Assembly: GCA_030063045.1 (NCBI GenBank)
Contig: JAQSEB010000155.1
Span: forward strand, 310,001-374,000
Length of the DNA: 64,000 nucleotides
Direction of reading: 5' to 3'
Origin: Pratylenchus scribneri
Taxonomy: Eukaryota; Nematoda; Chromadorea; Rhabditida; Pratylenchidae
The notes under the pieces were generated by a model that searched no databases, had not been told where the DNA came from, and saw only the letters and a list, made by a program, of their open reading frames with translations. Below, one piece after another: positions 47,552-60,600 of this stretch. A program made the position numbers and the translations under genes. Positions within the stretch are counted from its first letter, which is position 1. The number at the start of each line of letters is the position of its first letter.

Positions 47552-47737
47552 TTATTCAAATTCCAAGTCAATATTGTTCCAAATATCAAACCCATTGTGA
47601 TGTTGCGCAAATATGGCTGCTTCATTGCTCATCCTTTGGATTCGCTCTTTGGCCTCATTGCTAGGTTCCATTTTTGCGGGGAATTTTTCTTCCTCCTTTT
47701 TACAGCATCCACAATTTTGCCGATGGACAATCATCAA
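47552..47737 (-). CDS. Hypothetical small exon, Cys- and charge-rich
   Basis: Open frame of 61 codons with a GCCKKEEEKFP segment, an amphipathic stretch (NEAKERIQRMSNEAAIFAQ) and a terminal DIWNNIDLEFE. It reads like coding sequence and could be the last exon of a small gene starting near 48302, with the F9 element in its intron. No convincing splice pair was found. No family is recognised. Confidence 0.3.
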   Translation of the reverse strand: MMIVHRQNCGCCKKEEEKFPAKMEPSNEAKERIQRMSNEAAIFAQHHNGFDIWNNIDLEFE

Positions 47738-47799
47738 AATTCGGTAAAAATAAACTTATGAAAAGAATATGTTCAAAACCAGAAAAATAAATTAATTTA

Positions 47800-48010
47800 C
47801 CCAAATTGTTTATTGTCGAAAAATATTATATTTTTTTGGCGATATAACTTGGCCATGACTAAGTGTATTAAGGCCCAGGGTTAGGTTAATGACCAGGATG
47901 GGATTATTGGCTAATAAGGGCTTGGGGTCAGGAATTCTTAAAGAATCTGATTTGGCCAAGTTATATGGCCTCAAAAATTATAATTTTTCGACAAGAAAAA
48001 TTTTGGGTAA
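47800..48010. mobile_element. Foldback element, family F9
   Basis: GGCGATATAACTTGGCCAT on the left mirrors GGCCAAGTTATATGGCC on the right, within flanks TCGAAAAATATTATA / TATAATTTTTCGA. Copy at 57715-57915. Confidence 0.65.
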
Positions 48011-48664
48011 ATTTAATCTTTTTTGGGCAAATTAATAGACCCCCAAATAATGAAAGGAATATATTCCAAAACCAAAAATGAAGCGATAAGGAAAATGGAG
48101 GTTTAGACGAATTCAATGAAGTATAAAAATTGTGAAAATGTTTTCGAATTGCAAAAAAAAAAAAAGCAAGTACGTAAATGGAGGTGTTTTTTATTGTTAA
48201 AAATGCCAAAACGCATTGGAGCGAAGAATTCCTTCGGAAAAGGTCACCAACATCAAAAGCAATTTCCTTTGATTTGAATTGTCCAAGCGTGTCGTCTAAC
48301 ATGGAAATGGAATACCTATATGTAAAACACTTTAAAATGATGCTTTAAGTGCCAATAAAATTTAAAGGAATTGGGGATATTCGAAATCGACTCCAGCAGG
48401 AATTTTTTTACAATTAATCAACAATGCTTATTTTCTAAAATTGGAATAAGAGTGAATGAAATGATATTTAATATATGTTAATTAGAGTAGGACAAAGTCT
48501 GTTTTAACCGAGGTCAATCAAAAATATTTACTGGAAAATAAGTAAATGCTGGAGTAAACATTTTTTGAACACATTCGAATATTAAAATCAAATCAATAAT
48601 TTTACACTATAAAAAATGAAAAAAAAAATCAATTATAAAAATGTAATAAAAATCAAATTGGTCG

Positions 48665-51600
48665 TCATGAAATTCTTGTGGTGGACCCGGTTGTGGATGG
48701 ACTGGCCAATTTGCCCTCATCATTGGATTTTGTTGAGGAGGATGAATTGATGGAAGTGGCCGATGAAGTCACCGTCGTGGATGTTGACATTGATTTGCTT
48801 TTGGCCATTTTTTGACGCTCCATCCTAGGACTTCGCTGCGTAGTTTTGGCCACCGATTCCGGTTGTTGGGGACTGTCCTTTTTTCGGAATAAATCGGTTC
48901 GAATTCGTTGGGGTAATTGGCTTCGGCTTTGAAGAATTTCAGTAACGTTGGAGCCACGACGGATGCCATTTTGATTGTCATCCTCGGGTAAATCGCCGAT
49001 TTGAACGACGGAATAGCTTTTTTGCTGGTGAACATTGAAGGAAGAGGGATGCGGGACCTGTGGGAAATTTTGAATTAAATGTTCGTTTGGAAAATGAAGA
49101 ATATTTATTAAGAATTCGTCATTTATAAATAATTGGTAGCAGAATTAATTAATAGTAAAAGATAAATGATTTGATTACTTTATTTACTACGTGTTTTCGC
49201 CTTTCATTTAAAACGTCATTTAGAACATTTCAATCAAAACATTTTTGTTAGTTTAACATTCGTTAAATCTTGCTTTTAAACTGGTTTTTAGGGTTCTCTA
49301 ATATATAAAAATTCCCTAGAAATTGCCGAAAAACCATTTGAATAATGTCTTAAATGGAAATTAAACCTATTTAACACTAAATGGATTATTTACAGTATAT
49401 TAGGTAATAACAATTCAATAAGATTTTCAATGCTAGAAATGCCAAAAAGGACATTTCCTATTTTTCTTACTGTACCCCAACTTTTTGCCTTATCGCTCGT
49501 CACCCTATCTATCAAATATTGCATCAATCTGCTTTAATAAACCCACACCTTTTCCTCTTCTAATGATTAATGAATGCTTTTTTCCTTCACAATATTGTCA
49601 AATTTTCCCGCACAATTAACAAAGGATAATTTAAAGTCTAATTTCCTAATTCTAACCCGGTTAGATTAAAACTAATAAGATTGTCCCGTGAATTATTTCA
49701 CCATTCCTTTACCCTTTGTGCTGGCATTGAGACTGGCAACGTGATTTCGGTTGCCGGAATATTTGGCACATCGACGGAGGGCAACATTTCAACACCCCTC
49801 ACCCTGCTGCCCACCGGGGCATGCAACTGTCTTTGTGTCAAATGAACATGGGGAATTTGGGGTGCATTTTGTGCTTGTTGTGGATGCTGGGCATCGGATG
49901 GGCCATTTTGGTTGGCATTGGCCATGGGTGAAACCCGATCGGAGGCATTTTTGGCAGAGGCAAGAAGGCGGCGGGCAGCATCCACAACACCAGGTAAAAT
50001 ATTCCCATTGGCCAATTTGCGATGGTCAAGTCCGGCCAAATGGACCTAAAATTAATAATTCAGTTTTTTTTGCATTTTTTACTTTTAAAATTCAATCAAT
50101 AAAAGGGGCCGACCTGTTTATGTGAATTCATTTGTCTCAATTTTGCATTGTTCACTGCCGCCTGTGTGACCACATTGCGCATTGCAGTTGTGTCCATCAT
50201 CATTTGGCGATCGCCAAAGCTCAACCGTTGAAATTGGAAATTTGTGATGGAAGAAGGTCGCTAAAAGAAAAAAAATTTAAAAATTGGCAAATTTTATGAC
50301 AGTCTCCACAGCGAAATATCTTTATGCCGCGGAAAATGTTCGCCAAGTTTTATTTTTCTTAAATGTTCGCCAAGTTTTAATTCCTTCCGGAAAATGTTCG
50401 ACAAGTTTTATTTTTCTTTCCGGAAAATTCGCCAAGTTTTATTTTTCTTTCCGGAAAATGTTCGCCAAGTTTTAGTTCTTTCCGAAAAATGTTCGCCAAG
50501 TTTTAATTCTTTCCGGAAAATGTTCGCCAAGTTTTATTTTTCTTTCCGGAAAATGTTCGCCAAGTTTTATTTTTCTTTCCGGAAAATGTTCGCCAAGTTT
50601 TATTTTTCTTAAATGTTCGCCAAGTTTTATTTCTTTCCGGAAAATGTTCGCCAAGTTTTATTTTTCTTTCCGGAAAATGTTCGCCAAGTTTTATTTTTCT
50701 TTCCGGAAAATGTTCGCCAAGTTTTAATTCTTTCCGGAAAATGTTCGCCAAGTTTTATTTTTCTTTCCGGAAAATGTTCGCCAAGTTTTAATTCTTTCCG
50801 GAAAATGTTCGCCAAGTTTTATTTTTCTTTCCGGAAAATGTTCGCCAAGTTTTATTTTTCTTTCCGGAAAATGTTCGCCAAGTTTTATTTTTCTTAAATG
50901 TTCGCCAAGTTTTATTTCTTTCCGGAAAATGTTCGCCAAGTTTTATTTTTCTTTCCGGAAAATGTTCGCCAAGTTTTATTTTTCTTTCCGGAAAATGTTC
51001 GCCAAGTTTTATTTTTTCTTTCCGGAAAATGTTCGCCAAAATAATTCTTGGCAATTATTCATTTCTAATTATTTTTATTAATTAATTTATTTTAACATTT
51101 TTTCATATGCATTTTTTGGAATGCAAACGCACGCCCATAATTTGCAATATTTTCGCTCACATTTGTGCTTTGCCTTCCAGCGCCAACTCCACCTCCGCCG
51201 CCACCACCAAATTCCTCTGCCGCTGCCACCATTCCATTTCCAATTCCCAATCCGTTTTTCCCATCCGCCGTTCTCGTCCCCCTTTGTGTTCCCGGTGAAC
51301 TGTTCCCGGCCGTCGATGTTGGCCGCATTCCATATGAGGATTTGCTGGAGTTTGCACCTCCAACAGTTTCATCTGTGACCAGTCGATCATGACTATGCAA
51401 CAAATAGCGAGTGGATTCCGTGCCCAATTCCTTAGCCATTGTGATCACTTTTCGGCCCATTGACTGGAATGACACAAAATTGCATTAATTCCCAATTTCC
51501 CTTGGATGGTATTTAATTTGGCGAAAAAGCCATTGAAAATGGCGAAAAGATTTTAGCGTTAATGGTCTGTCCTTGACCCTCAAACCGCACACCCAATCAT

Positions 51601-54600
51601 CCAATCAAGCAGCTTTAATTGGTATATAATTTGTCATGGCTTAATAAAAAAAATTAAGGGTTTTATAAACCATATTATGGTTTTTTGTTTAAAACTAATT
51701 AAATTTGGTTAAACCTAGACCGAATCATTATCAAACGATGCGTCTCCAGCAGGAGATCAATCAATTGGATATACGTTTGGAAGACAAGGACAAATCTCTA
51801 AAGCGAATAAAAATTTTTTCGCCATTTTTAATGTTTTTTTAGCCATTTTAAATATTTCCCATTCCCCTCCCTTTCCCTCATTAAATCAACCTTCCAATTT
51901 GTGATTGCTTGTTTCCGTTGATTTGCCCTCGTTTTTGTTGTCTGCTTGATGACCATCAATCCACGCGTTTCACGGCCCGGATCATTCATTCGAATGGAAT
52001 ATTCCAACTGGCAGGCGGCAAGCTTTCTTTTGTCCATACTTCGTTCCAAAACCATCACAATTTGGGCATACTGTAAATATATTACCGTATTTGCTATATT
52101 AAAAGCCCACTTTCCAATAGAAGCCCATTTTTAAAAATTCTAAGGTGAAAAAAGTAAAAATTTGCAATTTTCTTCCATTTTTTGGGAGGGTCTCCGAAAT
52201 TTATAAGCCCTTGGGTTTCTAATAAAGAAATACGGTACATTATATATTTTGAATATATTGATAGGAAATATTCAGCATTAATAAAAGTACCCTACATTTC
52301 TTAGGAATTATTCGTGGTAATTGTGGAAAATTATACATTTTCAAGGAGATCAGAACTTAGGAATGTCAATGCCAATAATGAAGAATAATGCCTAATGTAA
52401 GAAACTTTCCTATTCATCCTACTGTACTACCAATTTCTAATCGCCTTTCACCCTATCAATCATATATTGCCTAAATCCAATCTGCCTTTATTAACCCACT
52501 CTTTTTCTTTTTCCTCCCTATATGTTTTTTGCGCTTCATTTTTTTTTATTAAATTTTCTTACATAATAAGTAAAGAATAATTTTAAAGTCGAGTGTGCCT
52601 TTATTCCTATCCGGTTCATTAGGCCACTGAGAGTTTAGGCCTCCGGCGATGGCCCAGGGATCCTGCCCAGCTCTTGCCCCAAAAACTTTAGTCTTTACAT
52701 TATACTATATAATAGCTTTAAACTTTTTTTCTTTAACAAAATTCAATGCATTAGATACCTTATATTAGGATAGGACTAATAAGGAACCAAATGGAAAATG
52801 GCAGAATAACTACAACAAAATAATCATTCAGATTTCAGAAGGTGAAAATTTGCATCAAATTTATCCACGTTTTCCCTAAAATATTTTCCACACTCACTTG
52901 TTGACGCCATGCCTTCTCGGCTTTATCAATGATGATTGTGTATGTATTGCCCATCATTGCAATCAAAATGTTGATCATCATTATTGGCTATAAAATGGGA
53001 AATTAATAAGAAATCATTTTGATTTTTGTATACCATAATGAACATGAAAAGGACGAACAATGATTTGGTCAATGCCTCATAGTTGCTGCATCCAAATTCT
53101 TCATACTGTAAAATTTGGGGTGGTTAATTAGCTTAATTTCCTCAAATTAAACGATAGGATAATGTCTAATAATGCAAATCTATTTACTGTCAAAATGAAT
53201 ATAAATTTCATTAAATTAACAAAAATAATTTAGCCAAATTTAATAAAATTTTACTCAAATAAATCCTAAGTTATTCTCTCTAATGGGTTGGGACATTAAA
53301 TAATTAAAAATCAAAAATTCCTATCAAATAAAGTCAAAAAATTTATTTATAAATTTCAATAAAAATACTTAATTTATAGACCTTTACATGTTTTGGCCTT
53401 AATTTATTTGGCCAAATTTAACAACAATATGTAAAGAAAGCTACCATTCTTCTGGGATAATTATTAGTTGTCCAAATTTGGTTTTGCGAAAGTCGGTTTT
53501 AAAACTCGGTTTTCGATTTTTGAAAAAATGTCGGTATTTGGTTTCGGTTTTTTCTATTTTCTTTTATTATGAGCAAAATTATTTTGATTTGAAATTTCAT
53601 TGAATTTCTCTAACCGAAAGCAACTTTGAAAACTGTCCTAATTAATTAATCCAATTCTCCCATAAATTGAACAAAAAGAATATTGACTAAAAAGAGAAAA
53701 TTTTAAAAAAATCTTAATTTGATTAAAATTATCATAAAAAAAAATTATTCGATTTATCGACTTTTACATCTTTTATCCATAATTTTTCTATCAATTTTGC
53801 CAAATTTAATAAAAATTTTACTCAAAAAATTCAAAAACCACCGTCCATGTAAACCATGGAGGCTACCCAAAAAAACAGAAAAAAAAACACTCACATCCAT
53901 GCCATTCATGCAAATCCGAAACAGGGTCATGAATGTTTCCGGAATTGTATTGTAATTCAATATTTTATGGTCAACATCGCAAAAATTGTCATCATCCCGG
54001 TTCAGTAGTTGTTTTGCCCGCATATCTTTGCCAAGAAAGAAGAAAACTTGCGAGAAAGATATGAGAAAAATGGAAGAAATGATGGCGAAACGAATCTACA
54101 AAAAAATGGGAAATTAATTGTCAAAAATGTTATAGATAGTGCCCGGATTTATATTGTCGATAAAACCTGAAATTTTGATCAAATTATTGGTGAAATATTG
54201 ATAAAAAAATTTTTATTTTTCAAAAAATTCTAAAAAAAAATTTTAAAAACTGATTTTTGAAAAAATTCTTTAGCAAATTTTATTTTTTAAAAATTTCTTT
54301 AAAAATTTAAAAATTTATATTTTAGAAAAATTTCTAAAAATTTTTTTATATTTTAAAATTTCTAAAAAAAATTTTTATTTTTTATTTTTTAAAAAATTCT
54401 AAAAAATTTTAATATAACTATATTTATTCAAAAATTTCTAAAAAAACTTTTTTAAAAAATAAATTTTTAAAATTTTCTAAACAAAAATTTTTTAATTATT
54501 CGCGTCATTCATAAATTATTCATTTATCGATTTTTTTGTTCAGAAAATTTTAAAATTTATTTCCAAAAAATGTATTTTTTAAAGACGTCAATAAATTTTT

Positions 54601-57600
54601 AAAAAATTGCAAAAATCGATTTTTCATAAAATGCTGCCAAAATAAATTTTTTCATTTTAAAATTTTTCAAAAAAAAATCTAAATTTTAATTAATTTTAGT
54701 AAAATTCTCCAAAAATTTTCAAAATATTGACAAAAATAGCCAAAAAAATAGTCAAAATATGCCGAAATATTGAAATGAATATAAATCCGGGCCCTAGTGA
54801 TGATGAGAAATCGAACCATATCTCCGCCAATCATGCTGTAAATCATTTGGACAAATGGCCCAGTCAAATATAAACTTCGCGCAAAAAATAGAACGAAAAT
54901 CCAAGATCCGGGGATGGCAAATGCCAACATTGCCTCTTCGAACATATAGGCTTCCTCGATCATATAGAAACCAATGAATCTGGCCGGAATACAGGCTAAA
55001 AGGCACAAATTGGCACATAAATAGACAATTTTTGAGGGTGCATTCTTCTGTAAAATATGTCAATTTTGAAGGGGAATTGATGTGAATTGCTGACCAAATT
55101 TCGCAAATAATCATAGAGGCCTTGAGTGCGAAGTTCGCTGATTTGTTGAACAAAAACGAACCAACAGCAAATGCCAATCAACAGCAATTCGAAGACAACA
55201 CGTATCTATGGAAGATATCAAAATTTTAAAAATATAAAAATTTTCCATTTCTTTTAGTTAATTATATTTGAGTGAGAGGAATTTGGCAAAAAAATATTTG
55301 GATACTATTTAATTTGCCGAATAAATTTTCGAAAATGTCGAATAAATTTTAATAGGTTTTATCGGTTTAGTGGTTTGTCCTAAACCCCTAAACCTTGTAT
55401 CTATTCAGATCTCATCAAGATGCTTCGATTGATATATATTTTGTCATAGTTTGATCAATTTTTTACTTGGTTATGAACCAAAATTGACAAACGGTTTAAA
55501 CGATTTAATACCCTTAATTTTTGATCAAACCATGACAAATTATATACCAATCGACGCGTCTTGACGAGATCTATCGAAAGGTTTTAGGGTTTAGGGGTCT
55601 AGGATAACCACTAAAACGATAAAACCTTTTAAAATTTTATTCAGCATTTTCAATAATTTATTCAGCATTTTAAATATTTCCCATAAATATTTTCCTCCAC
55701 AGGAATTTGAGATGTTCTTATCTTAAAAAAATCCAAAAAAGCTAAACATACAACCAAATTGACTTTTTGAGTGAACAATTTCATATATCAGAAAACTTTT
55801 TTTAGTATCTTATGAAAAATTATTTTTCAACTCTCAAAAATTTGGAAAATTTGCTGTCTAACTCCTTAATTGTGATATATTTTGAAACAAATTATAGTAT
55901 AGCGGGATTTTGTAGAGCTTTAGGAAACTAAGAAAATGCAATAAAAAATTTTTAAATTCATTTTGTCATTCCTCAAAGTTAAAGGTTGTGGAATTATTAA
56001 AGAAATGATTTAAAAAATTTGAAAGGTAATTTAGTATTATCCCTAATCCTGGAGCTAGATAAAAATTCCTCATACATGATCAAAAATTTGGATATCACAA
56101 AAATATAATGAAAATTTAGGTATAAAGACTGAAGGCAAAAATTAGGTCAATTTATAATATTATAATGTTCCCTAAAATTCTAAAAATATTCCCCCGTTTT
56201 TTTAAATTACATAATCGTAATATTGTGGATTGCGCATATAAAGTTGATCCAAATCAGGTGGATGCAAATAACTGGCAACACTAAGGCAAACCAAATGAAA
56301 AAGCAACAGGACAAAACGCTCAACGAGTTTTCGCTGAAAATGATTAGCCATTATTATAGAAGGCATTATTTTATGAGATTACCTTGGCAAATTCCTTCCA
56401 TTTATCCATCAATAATCGTTGAATAACTTCACTGCTGATCATTTCCAAATGGTCGGGTGTACTTCCGTTGATCACGGTCATCAAGGCAGAATCATAGTCT
56501 ACAAATGGGGACAATTTTTGTTTAATTCTTTTGGGAATATGGACTGATGAAATTATATTTTCAAAATTTTCATTTTACCATATTTTCTTAGGGTACGCCC
56601 TAACTTTGCGCCATTTATGATAACTCATCAAGGACTTAGCCAATTTTAATGAATTTAGTATCAAATTAAAGAGCTGACTTTTGGCTATCCAATAATATTA
56701 ATTTTATTTAAATTGGTTAAGAATTGATGAAGTTATGCAAATATTTTTTATGCGATTAGGGTAATTTTCTGTTGTTTTTGGATATAACTTATCATTTTTT
56801 GAATCAATTTAGATAAAATTTTTCTTATTAGATAGCCAAAAATCTGCTATTTAATTTGATACTAAAATCATCAAATCAGGTTCAGTCTTTGGTGAGTTAT
56901 GATCAATGGGGCCAGGGGGCACTCATTAAAGGTTAAGAATGAATTTTAAGCCCAATTCGAAAAAAAATAAAAGTATAAATTTTAATTTCTTGTACTCGAA
57001 ATTCCCTTATCCAACTCACTTGTGGACCCGTCTGGCCGGATTGTATCCAGCGTATCGAGGGGATAGGCACTGCATGTCATGTCCGAGAAGCGCCAGAATT
57101 CCACCTAAAAAATAATGTAATTTTAGAAAGAAATGATACTAAAATGCGCACCTTCATTAATTCAAGCATTTCATCGAAAATTTGGCGTCTTCCCAGTTTG
57201 GTGGCCAGCGTCAATGGTGTATAGCCGGCATGGTTTACAATGTTTGTGTGCGCCGGTTTGTGCCAATGCCGAACTGCATAGCTGTACATTGCCTATAAAA
57301 TGTAAGAATGCATGTAATTGTGGGCATTTTTAATTTTGAAACGCACATTTTTGTTGTTTATTACGCACATGTGCAACTGAAAGGAAACAATAAATTGCTT
57401 CAAAATTATTATTTATTCAACCCATATAAAAAACTTTATAAAGCATGATGAAATTTGAAGATAAATCAAGTGAAAAATTAAATAAATAATATTTTGAATA
57501 TTTATTATAAGTTTCATCAGAGCTCATTATTCAGAATAAAAGGGCTCTCTCACCGTATTTTTACAAAAATGAATAAATATTATATATTTGTAGAGAAATT

Positions 57601-60600
57601 GATTGAAATTCCAATGCTCATTTTTCCAATGTTATGTACCATATTAACAAATTTTGTCAAAAAAAAAAGTCAAAATATAAAGAAAATGTATTAATTTGCC
57701 CAAAACTTTTCATTTTAAAAAATGATCTTTTTTTGTGGCCATATAACTTGGCCATAACAAAGTATTGGGGTTAAATTAGATTTTAGTCTTATTAGGAATG
57801 AGTTTAGGTTTAATGTTCGGTAGGTTAAGAAATAGAAATCTTTAAGAATCTGTTTAGCCAATTTATATGACTCGCACAACGAAAATGATTAATTTCCGAC
57901 GCGAAAATTTTTCGACATATTAATTCTTTTTTATTAAATCCTTATAATATTTGATCCAAATTAATAAATAAAAATATAAATCAATTTACCACAGTATTGC
58001 CGAACATGTCCTGCATGTCCGGATTGGCCCCATACTGGATCAACAAATCGTAGATGTCCTTATTCTCGAATGAGGCCGCAAATGCCAGCGGATATTCCCC
58101 ATAATAGGCATATCCCTGGTAGTCCATTGTTTTGATGTCTTTTTCTTCCCAATCTTCGGGCATGAAAAAGTCGCCGGTTGCCCGCGAATTCACGGATGCT
58201 CCATTCTCCAGCAGTAATTGAACGGTGTCATAGTCATCATGGACGATGGCAAGGTGAAGGCAACTTTGACCTGTTTTTTGGGTAATTTTGAATAATTTTT
58301 GGGTAATTGAATGCAGCTAATGTACTTTAGGCTTTTCTCTTTATTTTTCCTAATTTGCCCGATTCTGAAGCCTAATTTGCCCGATTCTGATTTTTTGTGT
58401 TTTTGCCTAATTTGCCCGATTCTGATTTTTTGTGTTTTTGCCTAATTTGCCCGATTCTGATTTTGTGTGTTTTTGCCTAATTTGCCCGATTCTGATTTTG
58501 TGTGTTTTTGCCTAATTTGCCCGATTCTGATTTTGTGTGTTTTTGCCTAATTTGCTCGATTCTGATTTTTTGTGTTTTGCCTCATTCTGATTTTTTCTGT
58601 TTTGCCCCATTCTGATTTTTTGTGTTTTTGCCTAATTTGCCCGATTCTGATTTTGTGTGTTTTTGCCTAATTTGCCCGATTCTGATTTTGTGTGTTTTTG
58701 CCTAATTTGCCCGATTCTGATTTTGTGTGTTTTTGCCTAATTTGCCCGATTCTGATTTTGTGTGTTTTTGCCTAATTTGTCCGATTCTGATTTTGTGTGT
58801 TTTTGCCTAATTTGCTCGATTCTGATTTTTTGTGTTTTGCCTCATTCTGATTTTTTCTGTTTTGCCCCATTCTGATTTTTTGTGTTTTGCCCCATTCTGA
58901 TTTTTTCTGTTTTGCCCCATTCTGATTTTTTGTGTTTTGCCTAGGATTCAGCGGTATCGGGATACCGGTCGGTATTGATACCGAAATACCGGGGGTTGGC
59001 CAATACCGTTACCGATTTGGCCAAAACCGCTACCGACCCCGGTAATACCGTTACCGTTTTTTCGAATCGGTATTAGTCGGTATTGACAAGCACGACAAAA
59101 AGGGCAATTTTGGCCTTCAGTTTGTCCGGTGAAATGGCTGAAAATATTTTGGTCGTGAAGGCTAATTTGGACAAACTTTATTTGGCACCTGAAGTCGAAA
59201 GCGAGAGTGAAGAAGAGGATGATATTTCGGAAGAACATGAAGAGTTTGAAGAGTAAAAAAATATTTGAGATTGATTTTAGAAAATGAATTTGATTTAAAA
59301 AACATTGATTTTGGCAAGAAAAACATTTATTTTAAATTATTTTTTTTGAATTTTGAAAGAAAAAAATTGATTTTAAAATTTTTTTGCCATTTTTCGTTCA
59401 AATACCGACTAATACCGAATACCGATTTCTGAAAATACCGTTACCGTTTACCGACCCCTGACCCAATACCGATACCGAATCCCGAGTGGGCTGGTACCGG
59501 CCAATACCGTTACCGACTTTGGCCCAAATACCGATACCGCCGAACCCTAGTTTTGCCCCATTTGAATTATGTCATATTTTACTATGTTCTCCTATAATAT
59601 ATACCTACTATATCTTATACCATAATTCCCTTTTCTCCTTCACTTCCACCATCCCACTTCCCACACTCACCGAACATTTCCTCGCCCAAGTAAATGTCTT
59701 TTGCTAATCCCGGATATTTGTTGATGATGATTCGGGCAATCTCCTGGCACACCGGTTCCTCTCTGTTCAGCAGCAAATGAATCAACGATTCGCCCTCTAC
59801 GCCTCGTTTATTCAGCCTCCATTGGGCCTCATGTTCTCGGAATCGGCTCTTCGCTTCATTGAAATCCTCCTCTTCGTCGGATATGCCGAATTCAATGTTC
59901 ACCGACTTTTTCCATCGAACATAGTCAGCAAATTTGATCAATTGCGGCGATTGACCTTCGTTGTAGAGCATTGACTCAATTTTCTCATGGGCAAAGTTCA
60001 AAACACCCTCTTCGCCTTCCTTCTCGTAAACAGTGATCAATTCGCCACCTGTTAAACATGAGTTAAAAAATAAAACCGTAAATTATTTTTCAACCTTTTA
60101 AAAATTGAGAAATTTGGGTACTAATAACCCCTTGAATTGTGGACCTTCTTGTACAAATTATAGCAAATTTTGTAAAGCTTTAGGGAACTAAGAAAATGAA
60201 ATAAAAAATTTAAATTTCGCCCTGCTATGTATCCTCAAAGTCATGGCTCGAGACTGGGGAAATATTAGAAAGTGAAGAATTAAAATATTTTTTTTGGTAT
60301 TCAAAATGGAGAGATTACTATTGACTATTTATAAAATCGTTATATTTAGTATTATCATTAAAATTTATAGGATATTTAACAATTAATTTTGAATATCGAT
60401 TTCTTGGTCTCTTCTGAATCTAAAATAAAAATCTTGTTAATTTTGGAAATCTCGGTTTTTTGGTCCAGTTCAATATAGGTTTAATGAATTCCATACCCGA
60501 TTTTTGATGCTATTACTTTTATAAATCTACTTCAAAAATCCTAGAATTTTGACTATTAATTTTCGCATTTTTTATTCACAATAAACCGAATTATTTCATC

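Larger units (their letters stand above)
46771..48664. other. Intergenic region between GST and TRPV genes
   Basis: Contains the nested F3/hAT pair, an F6 element, an F9 element and one low-confidence open exon (47552-47737). A second open stretch on the minus strand near 48302-48190 has an ATG and a possible donor but could not be joined to it. Confidence 0.45.

Noticed and set aside
49751..50125. Plus-strand open frame of 124 codons
   Set aside because: Antisense to TRPV exons 16-17, which join in phase on the minus strand.
50330..51045. Possible CRISPR array
   Set aside because: Units are head-to-tail without unique spacers, and the context is a eukaryotic intron.
50284..51054. Open frames of repeated [11 protein letters not shown] or [10 protein letters not shown] units on both strands
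   Set aside because: They are translations of minisatellite B2 and have no start context or conservation apart from the repeat.
58948..59238. 96-codon minus-strand open frame in the hAT element
   Set aside because: Driven by the GGTATTG/AATACCG-rich ends; the coding-like signal is on the plus strand.
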